Notes under the pieces: model-generated
The model's input: the letters and a program-made list of their open reading frames with translations, nothing else
What the model was told of the DNA's origin: nothing
Database searches by the model: none
NCBI GenBank assembly: GCA_938091935.1
Contig: CALKNV010000026.1
Span: forward strand, 62,001-126,000
Origin: an uncultured Pseudomonadales bacterium
GTDB taxonomy: Bacteria; Pseudomonadota; Gammaproteobacteria; Pseudomonadales; Pseudohongiellaceae
Direction: 5' to 3'
Length of the DNA stretch: 64,000 bases
In this document: positions 1 through 9,420 of the stretch, piece after piece
Layout of the letters: every line of letters begins with the position of its first letter
How positions within the stretch are numbered: the first letter of the stretch is position 1
Position numbers and translations under genes: made by a program

Positions 1-1932
1 ATTCAGGCTCATGTCTAAGGCCGCTCGAAATCGCTCTGACTCTTCCTTGATTTCGCCATACTCATAGATCAGGTCTACGAGTTTGTCGAATCCGTAGGTC
101 TCGGTGATGTAATCCACTACCAGATAAGACTGAAAATAGGCGAAGCTGAGGTCGGCATTGTTCTGCGCGCCAGAGAAACCGCTGTTGAGGTCGCCAATTG
201 GCAGAAGCTTCTGCTCTTCAGCGGCACGCACCAGATCCAAGCCCTGACTACGGCCCCAGTAAGACCTGCCTTCCCGCTCTTCCCAGACTGAAATGCCTTC
301 CGACAGCCAGCGTGGAATTCTGTTCTTGGTCATCTGTAAAGTGATGACATGAGCGAACTCGTGCCAGACTATCTCCTGCCAGTTTGCAGTCAGGGTATCG
401 GGCGAAATCAGGGTAATGACTTTACCAAAACAGATACCCACTAATGGACCAATATCCGGTAGACCCACTGACCGCACAGCAAAGTCTGCGGTGTCCTCGA
501 AGACTTCGATAAGTGTTTTGCCTTCCGGCTCATAGTTGTACTTTGCGCTCAGCGTCGTCCAACTTTCCTCCAACAGCGGCTCGAGGTAAGGCCAGAGAAT
601 AAGCGAATCCCGCTCACTCATGTGAACCTTGAAATGCTCGCTTTCCACCGTGGCATAAGTCTCTAAGGTGTCGAAGACTTTCAGCATATTGGAAGTCATG
701 ACGTTAAATGGATCATTATCGAAACCAATCTCGAGATTACGCCGTCCTTCCTCTTCCTCACCAAGGCGAATCAGATTACTGCCCAACAGGGTGTAGCCCT
801 GCCAGTACTCTGGGTCGAACTCGATGCTGGCGCGGGCATACTCCACCGCTTCTGTGAAGCGGTAGTTATTACCAAAACTGTCTGCGATATGACCAAGAAA
901 TTCCGCGTTGTCAGGGCTGAATGCTTCAACCTGCTGGCGATAGCTTTCGTAGTCGGGCATACGCTCTTCCAGTGCTGCCTGGGCAGCGAGCACACTCAGT
1001 GTCTTTAGAGACTCAGGATTCAGCGCCAGCACCTGGCGAAAATACTCCTGCGCCTCGTCTTCGCGCCCATTCATCATGAGCAATTGCCCATAGGTCTCCA
1101 GCGCCAAAATAGAATTGGGGTTAATGGCCAGGGCTCGCTGTAGCGAGCGCTCATCCCCAACCACACGAGCAATACCTACCAAAGCAGGCACATAGCGTCC
1201 ATTTAGATCCAGCGCATCCTGATAACCCCGTTCCGCATCCGCGGCGTTGTATTTTTCCAGAAACAGATCTGCCCACAGGGTATGGGCCTCAAGGTTATTG
1301 GGATTAGCACGGGTCGCCTCGTCAAACAGGCTATTGGCGTCATGAAAATTGCCTAACAACCAACTCGCCATTGCCACCATGGCGACATCTTCTGAACTGA
1401 ATACCAGACCATCGTTGTAGCGCTGCACCGCTCTATCCAGAACCGAAAATGCCTGCTCTTTCTCACCAATAAACTTGAGCAGGCTGCCATACTGCACCAG
1501 TGTACGCACCGGAGGTTCTGCATTACCGTCCACAACCTGTTGCAGCATGGCCAGGGCTTCCGCCGACCTGCCCGTAGCGCGCATTATCTCCGCTAGCTGT
1601 GTGGTCAGTAGTGGAAACGCCACATAGTCTTCATCGTCAATGGCGTCCGCCACCACACTTTCTGCTTCCTGGTAATTCCCCATCATCGCCAGTGCCTTGC
1701 TGGCGCCTATTAAGCCGTCAGCCCGATCAAGGCCATCTGCCATCTTGAAAATCTCACTGGCCGCAGCATAAGAACCATTCAGCATCATCTGCTCACCGCG
1801 ATACAACGGCGAGTCATTAGTCTGAGGAATATCATCCTGTGCGATCGCCAGCGTCGTCACCAGCATCAGGGAGCCGAGAGCAAGGCCTCTAAATGAGCCA
1901 GGAGAAAATAGACCAGCATTGAGATCAGTCAT
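1..1932 (-). CDS. TPR protein with C-terminal gluzincin (peptidase MA-like) domain, 3' end outside window
   Basis: The frame is open from an ATG at 1932 to the left edge (644 codons), so the C-terminus is missing. The N-terminus has a short hydrophobic signal ending near LAIAQ, so export is likely. The first two thirds are degenerate TPR helices, including a repeat with the ALAINPNSILALETYG pattern. The zinc motif HEFAH lies at 349-363, followed about 20 residues on by a WLSEGIS stretch whose Glu could be the third ligand. This arrangement is known from peptidase MA-like proteins. The start overlaps the stop of the caspase-like gene (1925), so the two are probably translationally coupled as the last genes of the operon that begins at 9089. 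The substrate is unknown. Confidence 0.8.
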   Translation of the reverse strand, partial: MTDLNAGLFSPGSFRGLALGSLMLVTTLAIAQDDIPQTNDSPLYRGEQMMLNGSYAAASEIFKMADGLDRADGLIGASKALAMMGNYQEAESVVADAIDDEDYVAFPLLTTQLAEIMRATGRSAEALAMLQQVVDGNAEPPVRTLVQYGSLLKFIGEKEQAFSVLDRAVQRYNDGLVFSSEDVAMVAMASWLLGNFHDANSLFDEATRANPNNLEAHTLWADLFLEKYNAADAERGYQDALDLNGRYVPALVGIARVVGDERSLQRALAINPNSILALETYGQLLMMNGREDEAQEYFRQVLALNPESLKTLSVLAAQAALEERMPDYESYRQQVEAFSPDNAEFLGHIADSFGNNYRFTEAVEYARASIEFDPEYWQGYTLLGSNLIRLGEEEEGRRNLEIGFDNDPFNVMTSNMLKVFDTLETYATVESEHFKVHMSERDSLILWPYLEPLLEESWTTLSAKYNYEPEGKTLIEVFEDTADFAVRSVGLPDIGPLVGICFGKVITLISPDTLTANWQEIVWHEFAHVITLQMTKNRIPRWLSEGISVWEEREGRSYWGRSQGLDLVRAAEEQKLLPIGDLNSGFSGAQNNADLSFAYFQSYLVVDYITETYGFDKLVDLIYEYGEIKEESERFRAALDMSLN

Positions 1933-3052
1933 TGCTCGCACCGTCAATTTGAGAGTTTTGGGAATTCGGGGAATCATCGGAACGATACTGGGCATTGAAG
2001 CGTGCTGTGGCACGCGCCAGCTCTACCAGCAGGGTTTCCATTTGCGACCAGTAGTCTGCTTCCAGGTATTCCGCCTTCCGGCCTCGCATGATAATTACCG
2101 AACGTTCTAGTTCCTGAATTCTTGCTTTGAGCTGAAGAGCTTCCGCAGAGAGGTCGGCGCTATCGTCCACCAGGGTATCGATATAGGCTATTTCCGCCAG
2201 ACGTCCATCGGCGACATCAACTGCAGGGTTCAAACTGAACAGGGCATCGCCATTGTCATCAAGCCCCGCGTGCTCAGCCGCAAGACGGCCCTGCTCCTCA
2301 TACCAGAGCTCGACATTGGCCTTGGCATATTCAAATGCCTCCAACATGGATACCCGGTTGTTCTTGTCACGGTCACCATTGCGCTGATCAAGAGCCTCTA
2401 TGAAGTACCCGGAAAAAATTGGATCATAGCGCTCGGAAGGTGAGCGGGTAGATGAAATAACCACGCGTCCCTCACTGGACAAGGAGGAAGAAAAACCGAA
2501 GCTGGCACTGGTGGTATTAACCACCACCATATCTTGCTGATCGAAGCGGTCCAACATTTCGGCAAACTCTAAGCCAGTTATGTCAGGCCCAACAATATTG
2601 AATTTTGCTTCTTCTTCCGCACCTGAACCGTGACCAATCAAATACAGCGTAATCTGATCGCCGGTTTTAACCTGCTCCGCCAGTTCATCTAGCGCTCCCT
2701 CTATACCCTCGCGATCAGTTGCTCCATCCACTCGCTCTCCGCCAACAAAACTGGTGTCGCCGCGATCATAGAGCAAGGTGATGGTGTCCGAGGTATAACC
2801 ATAATCTCGAGTGAGGATATCGTGCAGAGACAGGGACCACTGCCTGAAGCGGGAGCTATTCTCATCTCCAACTGCGGGTCCCGTCATGATCACCGCAAAC
2901 TTGCTGGTTTCAGGCGTATCCAGAAAAAAATTGGCATTGTCACCGAGATCGGGCAGCTGCGCAGACACCAACAGACTAGTTAACAGACTTAAGAGGCCAA
3001 CACTGCGTCGAGCCAACCGAGTCACATGTCTTTTTAATCTAAACTGATTCAT
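1925..3052 (-). CDS. Exported caspase-fold (C13/C14-like) protein without catalytic cysteine
   Basis: 375 aa with an N-terminal signal segment (residues about 10-31). Residues 51-220 read as a caspase/legumain-like fold: a strand ending in LIGHGSG gives the catalytic-type His141. The position that should hold DxCxSG reads TTSASFGF (about 180-187), and the whole protein contains no Cys, so it cannot be a cysteine peptidase. Residues 227-238 form an EF-hand-like loop (Asp227, Asp229, Asn231, Glu238). The C-terminus is helical, possibly coiled coil. The ATG at 3052 is chosen because it overlaps the upstream stop as TAATG and is directly followed by the signal peptide; a longer start at 3094 would overlap the upstream gene by 43 bases. 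A regulatory, binding or serine-based role is inferred only. Confidence 0.75.
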   Translation of the reverse strand: MNQFRLKRHVTRLARRSVGLLSLLTSLLVSAQLPDLGDNANFFLDTPETSKFAVIMTGPAVGDENSSRFRQWSLSLHDILTRDYGYTSDTITLLYDRGDTSFVGGERVDGATDREGIEGALDELAEQVKTGDQITLYLIGHGSGAEEEAKFNIVGPDITGLEFAEMLDRFDQQDMVVVNTTSASFGFSSSLSSEGRVVISSTRSPSERYDPIFSGYFIEALDQRNGDRDKNNRVSMLEAFEYAKANVELWYEEQGRLAAEHAGLDDNGDALFSLNPAVDVADGRLAEIAYIDTLVDDSADLSAEALQLKARIQELERSVIIMRGRKAEYLEADYWSQMETLLVELARATARFNAQYRSDDSPNSQNSQIDGASND

Positions 3053-5355
3053 TACGACAAACCCTTGAGTCGACGCGCGACCCAGTCCAGACACAGCAAG
3101 GAAATCAGTAGCGCCAGTAACCAGGGTTGATCCCAGAGATCAACCTGAACTTCTTCGGAGAACGCATTGGGAGTGAATTCAACGGTATCCGCCAGGGCAT
3201 CAATCCCATCTAGATTGAAATAAGTGCCACCGCTAGCCTCGGCAATACGCGCCAAGAGCCCGCTGTCCATGGCGGCGTTATTGTATTCACGCAGGGAAGG
3301 TGTGACGACAAAAGCGGCACGCTTCTCAGATGCCCCCGAAGCCCCCTCTCCTGCAGCACTGGCCACATCGACCAACAGATCGTAGACGCCCTCCTCTTCA
3401 ACGACGAAACTGGCGCGGTAAACGCCGTCTTCTTCGATATTCCATTCCATAGGCGTATCGGTCACGATGTCCAGAGGATTGTTGGCTTGCATCCATAAAG
3501 TGGCATCGTTGTCCGGCTCATACTCCATATCCAGCACGGTCGCTGTGATGTTGACTTCATCACCCACGTTATAAAACTCTCGATCGAAATCAATCGTTAC
3601 CCGCTCTGGCGCGGATACCGCCAACCAACGCAGGAGCTGTCGCCAAAGTGTCTCATGGGAATCATCAACGGAAGGCATCATCATTTGCCAGCGCCAGGTA
3701 CTCGCCGTGGTCAAAGCCACACTGCGGCCACTGCCATAACGCTGCGAAGCCAGCAACGGCAGTGCCTGGTTCTGATATTGCAGTAAGGGGTGTTCCATCA
3801 GCACCGTGGCACCAGGCTTGATCCGCCCGGTAACATAGACGCCCTGCAATTCTGGTAACTGCCGCCACAGCAAATCGTTCTCACCGTCGTCAGCTGCCAG
3901 ACGCAGCAGCGGAGAAAATTCGCCATTATTGGTAAGACGCGGAAAGAACAGCTCACCGGTTGCTTGCGCACCGCGGCGAATGCCTCCGCGCAAATGGGAG
4001 GGCAGAAAGTTTTCTTCAACCAGGGTAACCGGCAGCACATCGGCGATGGGTGTTGAAATAAACCCTTCGTCAATCATACCGCTCATCAGAAAACCGCCAC
4101 CACGCTCAGCAACAAAGTCTTCAATCATTTGCAGCTGGTCGGCGTTAAAAAAACTTTCTTCGATATCACCCAAAATCAGTGCTTCGTACTGGTAGAGCTC
4201 TTCCCTGGAGCGGGGAAAGCCGCCGCTCAGTTCAGTCGGAGATTCTATGCCCTGACGGTAATATTTCTCGGGTCCTGTTTGCAGATAAGTTGCCAGCCGC
4301 AGAGAAGGATCATCTTCAACGGCCCGGCGAATAAACTTGTATTCGTTGCGTGGATGCCCCTCAAGATAAAGAATATCAAGTGGCTTCTTTTCAGAGTTAT
4401 CTACGAGAAAACTATACTCATTGTTCTGCTCTATGATTTCTCCGCTCTGCAACTCAACCTCGAGCGCATAAACGATGGCTTCCTTTCGTTCTGGCGTGAG
4501 TTCTAATTCATAGCGTCGGGTTATTCCTTCAGCACCAAGGGTAATGACTTCAGAAGTGACTTCTTGATCCCCATCGAGCACGGCCATGCGGACTTCCTGA
4601 CCTTCGTAGCCCTGGTGACTGAGTCCAACAGAGATATTGAACACCGAGCCTTCCAGCACAGTCTTGGCGGCATTGACGTCGACAATACCGATGTCCTGAG
4701 GTATCTGTTCCTGACCTACGCCTACCGTGAAGACAGGTATTTGCCGGTTACCAAAATCCCTGGCCTTGATCAGGGGGTCAATTTCGCTGTTATCAGCGCC
4801 ATCGGTAAGCAGAACCAGCCCACCGAGCGGCAAACCGTTGAGCTGTCCGTCGACATAATCGAGCGCCTGACCAATAGAGGAGGCAGTGCCGGCCTCGGTC
4901 AGGCTATCGTCGCCAGCAATGCGCTCAGTCTGTTTATCAAAGCGAAAACTGCGTATTTGAAAGTTTTCAGCCAGGTCGTCTATGACGCCAGCATCGAAGA
5001 AGTTCTCGCGTAACGCGTCCTGCCGCGAGCGCTCTCCGGACATATCTGTGATTGCCATACTCTGAGAATCATCAATGATTACTCCCAGGTAAGTCTCTTG
5101 CGGAGAAACTTGCAGGGTTGAAATGACTGGGCGCAACAGACAAAAAAGCAGTAGCACCAGCACGCTTGAGCGCAGCCCTACCAGAAACGCTTTCCATGGG
5201 GGACTTAAAGGGCGGGTGGTCTTGAGATAGGTAAGCCAGACACCGGCAACGATGAGGCCGACCAGCAGAAGGAAAAGCAACGGACTGATGCCGTAGGCAA
5301 AATTAACATTGCCCTCAGCAAACGCGGTAAAGAGATTAGGTTCTGTGTATTGCAT
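3052..5355 (-). CDS. Membrane protein with VWA domain and glutamine-amidotransferase-like fold (BatA-like)
   Basis: 767 aa. Two N-terminal membrane segments (about 22-44 and 55-75) are followed by a von Willebrand A domain with the MIDAS start DDSQS (95-99) and a later LLTDGADNS strand. The middle resembles the class-I glutamine amidotransferase-like domain found in large BatA-like and YfbK-like membrane proteins. A Trp-rich membrane helix lies at the extreme C-terminus. The VWA and central parts probably face the periplasm. The gene starts 2 bases after the stop of the DUF4175 gene and overlaps the next start, so it is the second gene of a tightly coupled operon. VWA proteins of this type usually work with MoxR-type ATPases; none is visible in the window. 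Confidence 0.8.
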   Translation of the reverse strand: MQYTEPNLFTAFAEGNVNFAYGISPLLFLLLVGLIVAGVWLTYLKTTRPLSPPWKAFLVGLRSSVLVLLLFCLLRPVISTLQVSPQETYLGVIIDDSQSMAITDMSGERSRQDALRENFFDAGVIDDLAENFQIRSFRFDKQTERIAGDDSLTEAGTASSIGQALDYVDGQLNGLPLGGLVLLTDGADNSEIDPLIKARDFGNRQIPVFTVGVGQEQIPQDIGIVDVNAAKTVLEGSVFNISVGLSHQGYEGQEVRMAVLDGDQEVTSEVITLGAEGITRRYELELTPERKEAIVYALEVELQSGEIIEQNNEYSFLVDNSEKKPLDILYLEGHPRNEYKFIRRAVEDDPSLRLATYLQTGPEKYYRQGIESPTELSGGFPRSREELYQYEALILGDIEESFFNADQLQMIEDFVAERGGGFLMSGMIDEGFISTPIADVLPVTLVEENFLPSHLRGGIRRGAQATGELFFPRLTNNGEFSPLLRLAADDGENDLLWRQLPELQGVYVTGRIKPGATVLMEHPLLQYQNQALPLLASQRYGSGRSVALTTASTWRWQMMMPSVDDSHETLWRQLLRWLAVSAPERVTIDFDREFYNVGDEVNITATVLDMEYEPDNDATLWMQANNPLDIVTDTPMEWNIEEDGVYRASFVVEEEGVYDLLVDVASAAGEGASGASEKRAAFVVTPSLREYNNAAMDSGLLARIAEASGGTYFNLDGIDALADTVEFTPNAFSEEVQVDLWDQPWLLALLISLLCLDWVARRLKGLS

Positions 5356-5357
5356 TG

Positions 5358-8300
5358 CTACTGGATCGAACTACCTGACCCCTGACTTTCTGACAACACA
5401 CGATAGTACTCTTCTACCAGCTCGCGATACTCCTCCGGCACCTCTTCATCAAAAGTGGCGTAGAGCTTGTTATTGATGTTGTCCAATTCAGCCTGGGCAC
5501 GCAACGCGCCTTCTAGCTCCAGAATTGGCTGCAGCAACTGTCTGAAAAGCTCGGGTTGATTTATGAAATCCTCAATGTCCTGTTGGGTAAGCTGTTGACG
5601 AATCGAGCGTGCATTACCCCATGGCAGGTTGCCACCATCAGTCGTGACAGTACCCCCGATGCCCGGACGCTCCTGGCCATCGCCGCGCGCTCCTCCAATT
5701 TGTTGTCTGCCGCCGCGTCCACCGGCCTGGCCTGGCTGCCCGCCCTGCTGTTGGCCACCCTGTTGTTGTCCCCCTGGCTGCTGGCCTCCGGGTTGTTGGC
5801 CTCCTGACTGTTGGCCTCCGGGCTGCTGCCCGCCACTGCGGGCTTGCTCCTGCAGTTGCTCCTGGAGTGATTGGGCTAATTGCTGGGAGCGCTGCAGCTG
5901 CTCGCGCATTTCGCGCAGACTGGGCGCACCGCCATTACCTCCGCCGGCCTGTTGACCCGCCTCATTGAAAGCAAGTGCCTGTTGTTCCAGCGATTCGATC
6001 TGCTCTCGCAGACTCTCGGCATCCTGCGCCGCCTGCTGAATCTGGTCTGACCCCGAACTCTGATTAGAGGGATCTAGCGCGCCGAGGGACCTGGCCAATT
6101 CTTCAATCTGCCCTTCGATCTCCTCTTCAATATCCACCGCAAGGTTTACCATACCGTTGCGTAATACTCTGCTGCTGGTCGACATTTCTTCCCTGATGGG
6201 CCGCAACTCCCGCGAGGCTTCCTGTGCCTGAGACATGAGTCGCTGATCTTCGTTGCTACCGCGAGCGATAATTGCACGCAGCATATCCTCAATTTCTTCC
6301 AGGTCGCGCTGTTGCTGCTGTTGGGCCTGAATAAGTTCCTGCAAACTTTCATCATTGCGAATCGACTGACGGGTTTGCCCTAGCCCCTGCTGTCGGCTGG
6401 TCTCCGCTATCTGTTCCTGCAGCTGGCGTTGCTGCTGCAGTAACTGCTGTCCACGTTGACTCAAATTCTGCGCTAGCTGGTTCACAGAACGCTCGCCCTG
6501 CTGACTCAGCTGTTCTTGCTGCTGACGTAAATTTTCCAATGCTTTCTGACTGCGAGCAGCAGCGATTGACGCGGAGTCGCTCTCCGCGGCCTCTTGCATC
6601 TGCTGCGCCGCACGCTGGATCGCAGATTCCTGCTGCTGACCGCCTGAGCTGCCACTTGAGGAAGATGACTGGGATTGAGATTGAGACTGGGATTGCCTGC
6701 CACTCTCAGAGGAAGACTGAGAATTCTGCTGGCCACGTGACATCTGTTGCGCCAATTGGGCGACTTCCCGACTCAACTGCTCTTGTTGGCGCATAAGTCG
6801 TTCCAACTCACGGCGCTTTTGCTCTTCCGTCATCTGATCTTCGCGGCGCGCAAGATTGCGCTGCGCCCGGGTCAGCCCTTCCTGGCGACGCGCCAGTTCT
6901 TCGAGCTTGTCGACTTCTTCCTGGTTTTGGCCACCACCGCCGCCAGGACTGTTAGGCGTCTCATAACGATTTTCCAACTGCCCCATTTCCATTTCAAACA
7001 GTTCACGCAGGTCTTCCCGTTCCTGTTGAGCACCACCACCGCCGCCACCGCCACCTTGCTGCTGCATGCTGATGTTGGTGCGATTGATGCTGGCTTCAGC
7101 TTTCAATATGTATTGAAGCGCCAATTGTTCGGGTTGTAGCGCACTGGTGACTTGTTCCTGCTCCAGCTCGCCGGCTGCTGTATTCATTTGCTCGATTGCC
7201 AGAGACAGGTTTTCCACGGCAGCGTCATAAGTATCGTCGGAAAAATTTAGCCGCTCAGCGAGGCGATCAATCGACCGACGGGCACGACTGGTGGCTTCGC
7301 GCTGAGACTCGGCGATAATTTCAGCATCGGAGCTAAACTCTTCAGGTGACACCTGGCTCTGTCTGTTTCGCAACTTCCAGGTCGCAGCAATAATATCTTT
7401 CTGCACGGACACCAGCGCACTGCTGTCACCGCCCTGGCCACCGCCGCCACCGCCGCCGCCACCGCCACCGCCAGTTGGGTTGCGACGAAATTCCTGGTCC
7501 GTCGGTATGATTTGCAGAAAATAAATATCTGAAATGACTTCGGCAGGTCCTTCCAAGGTGTTGTTGTCAGCGAGGGTCAGAAAGTAGCTGACAAAGTCTC
7601 CAGGCTCGACACCCAGATCTTCAAGGTAAATCAGCTCATTGCCAGAAATGTTGCGGGCATTGGGTTCGGTAAGAAAATCCACCTCAACCTCATCACTGCC
7701 TACCACACTGTAGTTCAGGGTAAACTCACTCAGACCATAGTCGTCGCTGGCGTCTATCTCCAGAACAACTTCCTCCAGTGGCATGACTTCCTGATCCCTA
7801 CCCGGCCGCTGCAACGCCAATTCCGGCGGCGTGTCTTCTATCGCCCTGATAAAATAGTCCAGAGGTGCCTGACTTTCGAGACCAGAAAAATCAGTTGCCT
7901 GAATGCGGTAAACGCCATCCTGGGTCACGGTGAAGCGAGCGGTGCCAATATTGCCATCGAGGCTTAGCTGCAAATCTTCATAGGGCGGAGGCGCATTCAA
8001 CGTTTCGTCATCTTCCTCACTGTAACTCTCTTCAAATTCAAGCAGCGCCGTTTCGATGGCCTTATTAAACTGAATAGTGAGATCTACAACAGTGCCTTCT
8101 GGCACCACCATGTCTCCGCTATCTTCCTCGGTGATGTCTTCTATCTGAGTGTATTCGGGGTAATCAAACGCCAGATCGATCTGCTCGATCTGCGGTAAAT
8201 CAAACAGGCTAATCTGATACTGTGGAGAACTCTGCTCACCGCGCTCGTTGAATGCGATGTAATAGGTGGTATCTTCGTCGAGTGATGGAATGAAGTAACT

Positions 8301-9089
8301 GTATGATGCGCTATCGCTGCCGCTGCCATCTCTGCTCATGGACACGTCGCGCCAGTTCACGTTGTCATCCTGTAATCTGAGATTAATGGCATCGGGAGTC
8401 GCGTTAGTAACCCGTACGATAATGGTCACACTGTCACCGCGCTGCATATCGATATTGCCGGGCTCGACAGAAATCTCAATGTCTGCAAAAAATTCTGCCA
8501 CTGCCAGAGGCTCACTAATCGCAAATGGCCATGCCAGGCGCGCGCCTGATCGCAGCAGGGAATCGGAGGTGACAAATAACACCGCCACTATGGCAACCAC
8601 CGCGACTGCGGAGGCAAATGAAATCCAGGATTCCCTGGCTGGGGTGACAGTTTCCACTTCATGCTGCTGTTGCTGCACATGAATCTGCGCATCTTGCCAG
8701 AGCTGCTGGATAAATTGCTGCGAGACCCCCGCTCGACCGTTGCGCAGATCCTCTTCCGTGAACTCAAGCGATGTCAGCAGGCGCTGTTCGAAGTCCGGTA
8801 TCCGATCCTCGACATAGTGCGCCAGCTCGCGATCGTCTGTGTGTCGGCGGCGCAGCGTGACGACAAATCCCGCGAGCAAGCCTATTCCACATAGCGACGT
8901 GAACAAGAACAGCCCAATAGAACCGGTCTTGCCCGGATCCAGCCAAAGCCCCAGCAGGCTACTCGCCAGCAGCAGGCCAGCTAGTGCAATGGCAAACAGA
9001 CTGCTGACTTTGAGCAGGTAGAGATTGCTACGACGACGGCGTAAATGTTGAAGAGTCTGGCGAAGGCTATCGAATGTGGGTGTGGACAT
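5358..9089 (-). CDS. Very large DUF4175-type membrane protein with Gln/Gly-rich coiled-coil tail
   Basis: 1243 aa. Three membrane helices are predicted at about 26-50, 57-80 and 155-175. They are followed by beta-rich extracytoplasmic repeats and then about 600 residues of Gln/Glu/Arg-rich coiled coil interrupted by polyglycine runs and short GGQQP repeats. This architecture matches DUF4175 proteins, which accompany BatA/VWA genes in other bacteria; their function is not established. The ATG at 9089 is preferred over a TTG at 9119 because GAAAGAG lies about 8 bases upstream. It is the first gene of the operon running to position 1. The low-complexity tail may act as a periplasmic scaffold, which is an inference. 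Confidence 0.8.
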   Translation of the reverse strand: MSTPTFDSLRQTLQHLRRRRSNLYLLKVSSLFAIALAGLLLASSLLGLWLDPGKTGSIGLFLFTSLCGIGLLAGFVVTLRRRHTDDRELAHYVEDRIPDFEQRLLTSLEFTEEDLRNGRAGVSQQFIQQLWQDAQIHVQQQQHEVETVTPARESWISFASAVAVVAIVAVLFVTSDSLLRSGARLAWPFAISEPLAVAEFFADIEISVEPGNIDMQRGDSVTIIVRVTNATPDAINLRLQDDNVNWRDVSMSRDGSGSDSASYSYFIPSLDEDTTYYIAFNERGEQSSPQYQISLFDLPQIEQIDLAFDYPEYTQIEDITEEDSGDMVVPEGTVVDLTIQFNKAIETALLEFEESYSEEDDETLNAPPPYEDLQLSLDGNIGTARFTVTQDGVYRIQATDFSGLESQAPLDYFIRAIEDTPPELALQRPGRDQEVMPLEEVVLEIDASDDYGLSEFTLNYSVVGSDEVEVDFLTEPNARNISGNELIYLEDLGVEPGDFVSYFLTLADNNTLEGPAEVISDIYFLQIIPTDQEFRRNPTGGGGGGGGGGGGQGGDSSALVSVQKDIIAATWKLRNRQSQVSPEEFSSDAEIIAESQREATSRARRSIDRLAERLNFSDDTYDAAVENLSLAIEQMNTAAGELEQEQVTSALQPEQLALQYILKAEASINRTNISMQQQGGGGGGGGAQQEREDLRELFEMEMGQLENRYETPNSPGGGGGQNQEEVDKLEELARRQEGLTRAQRNLARREDQMTEEQKRRELERLMRQQEQLSREVAQLAQQMSRGQQNSQSSSESGRQSQSQSQSQSSSSSGSSGGQQQESAIQRAAQQMQEAAESDSASIAAARSQKALENLRQQQEQLSQQGERSVNQLAQNLSQRGQQLLQQQRQLQEQIAETSRQQGLGQTRQSIRNDESLQELIQAQQQQQRDLEEIEDMLRAIIARGSNEDQRLMSQAQEASRELRPIREEMSTSSRVLRNGMVNLAVDIEEEIEGQIEELARSLGALDPSNQSSGSDQIQQAAQDAESLREQIESLEQQALAFNEAGQQAGGGNGGAPSLREMREQLQRSQQLAQSLQEQLQEQARSGGQQPGGQQSGGQQPGGQQPGGQQQGGQQQGGQPGQAGGRGGRQQIGGARGDGQERPGIGGTVTTDGGNLPWGNARSIRQQLTQQDIEDFINQPELFRQLLQPILELEGALRAQAELDNINNKLYATFDEEVPEEYRELVEEYYRVLSESQGSGSSIQ
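5743..5833 (-). repeat. Tandem 15-bp coding repeat (GGQQP/Q/S units)
   Basis: About six imperfect 15-base units inside the DUF4175 gene encode successive GGQQP, GGQQS or GGQQQ pentapeptides. It is a likely site of length variation between strains by slippage. Confidence 0.8.
7437..7473 (-). repeat. Polyglycine codon run
   Basis: A run of GGC/GGT/GGA codons encodes 12 consecutive glycines in the DUF4175 protein, between the beta-rich and coiled-coil parts. A second, shorter polyglycine run lies near 7030-7055. Confidence 0.8.
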
Positions 9090-9420
9090 GGGTACTCTTT
9101 CGGATGGAGTAAAAAACAACTACGTGCCTGATTCTGCGGCAGAATTCTCCGATTGCCATGAGAATTAATCGGGGCCTATGCGCTGCGCAATTACTGACAG
9201 CAATGACCATTCCACACTGCCTTTCATCTGACCGATGCGGGCCGAGGAAAGTTTCACATACGAGTTTAACTATCCCACTAACCTACCCTGAAAAGCAAGG
9301 CTTTAACTCCGGGGCCCAGCCTCAAAAATCCAGCGAAATCAGCTAGTCGCAGAATTGGCTCACTTTGCCAGTCCGATGCCACAAGCCTGCTGATTTTACG
9401 CCGGGATCGAATCCTCTGGA
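9090..9420. other. Intergenic region upstream of the DUF4175 operon
   Basis: 331 bases between two minus-strand genes. It should hold the promoter of the DUF4175 operon, but no convincing -35/-10 pair, terminator or small gene could be recognised. Confidence 0.5.

Noticed and set aside
5743-5833. Short direct repeats considered as a CRISPR array
   Set aside because: Units of 15 bases without spacers inside a coding gene; they encode GGQQP-type pentapeptides.
6747-7139. Open frame of 130 codons on plus strand
   Set aside because: It is antisense inside the DUF4175 gene and shows no domain; it arises from the repetitive GC-rich coding sequence.
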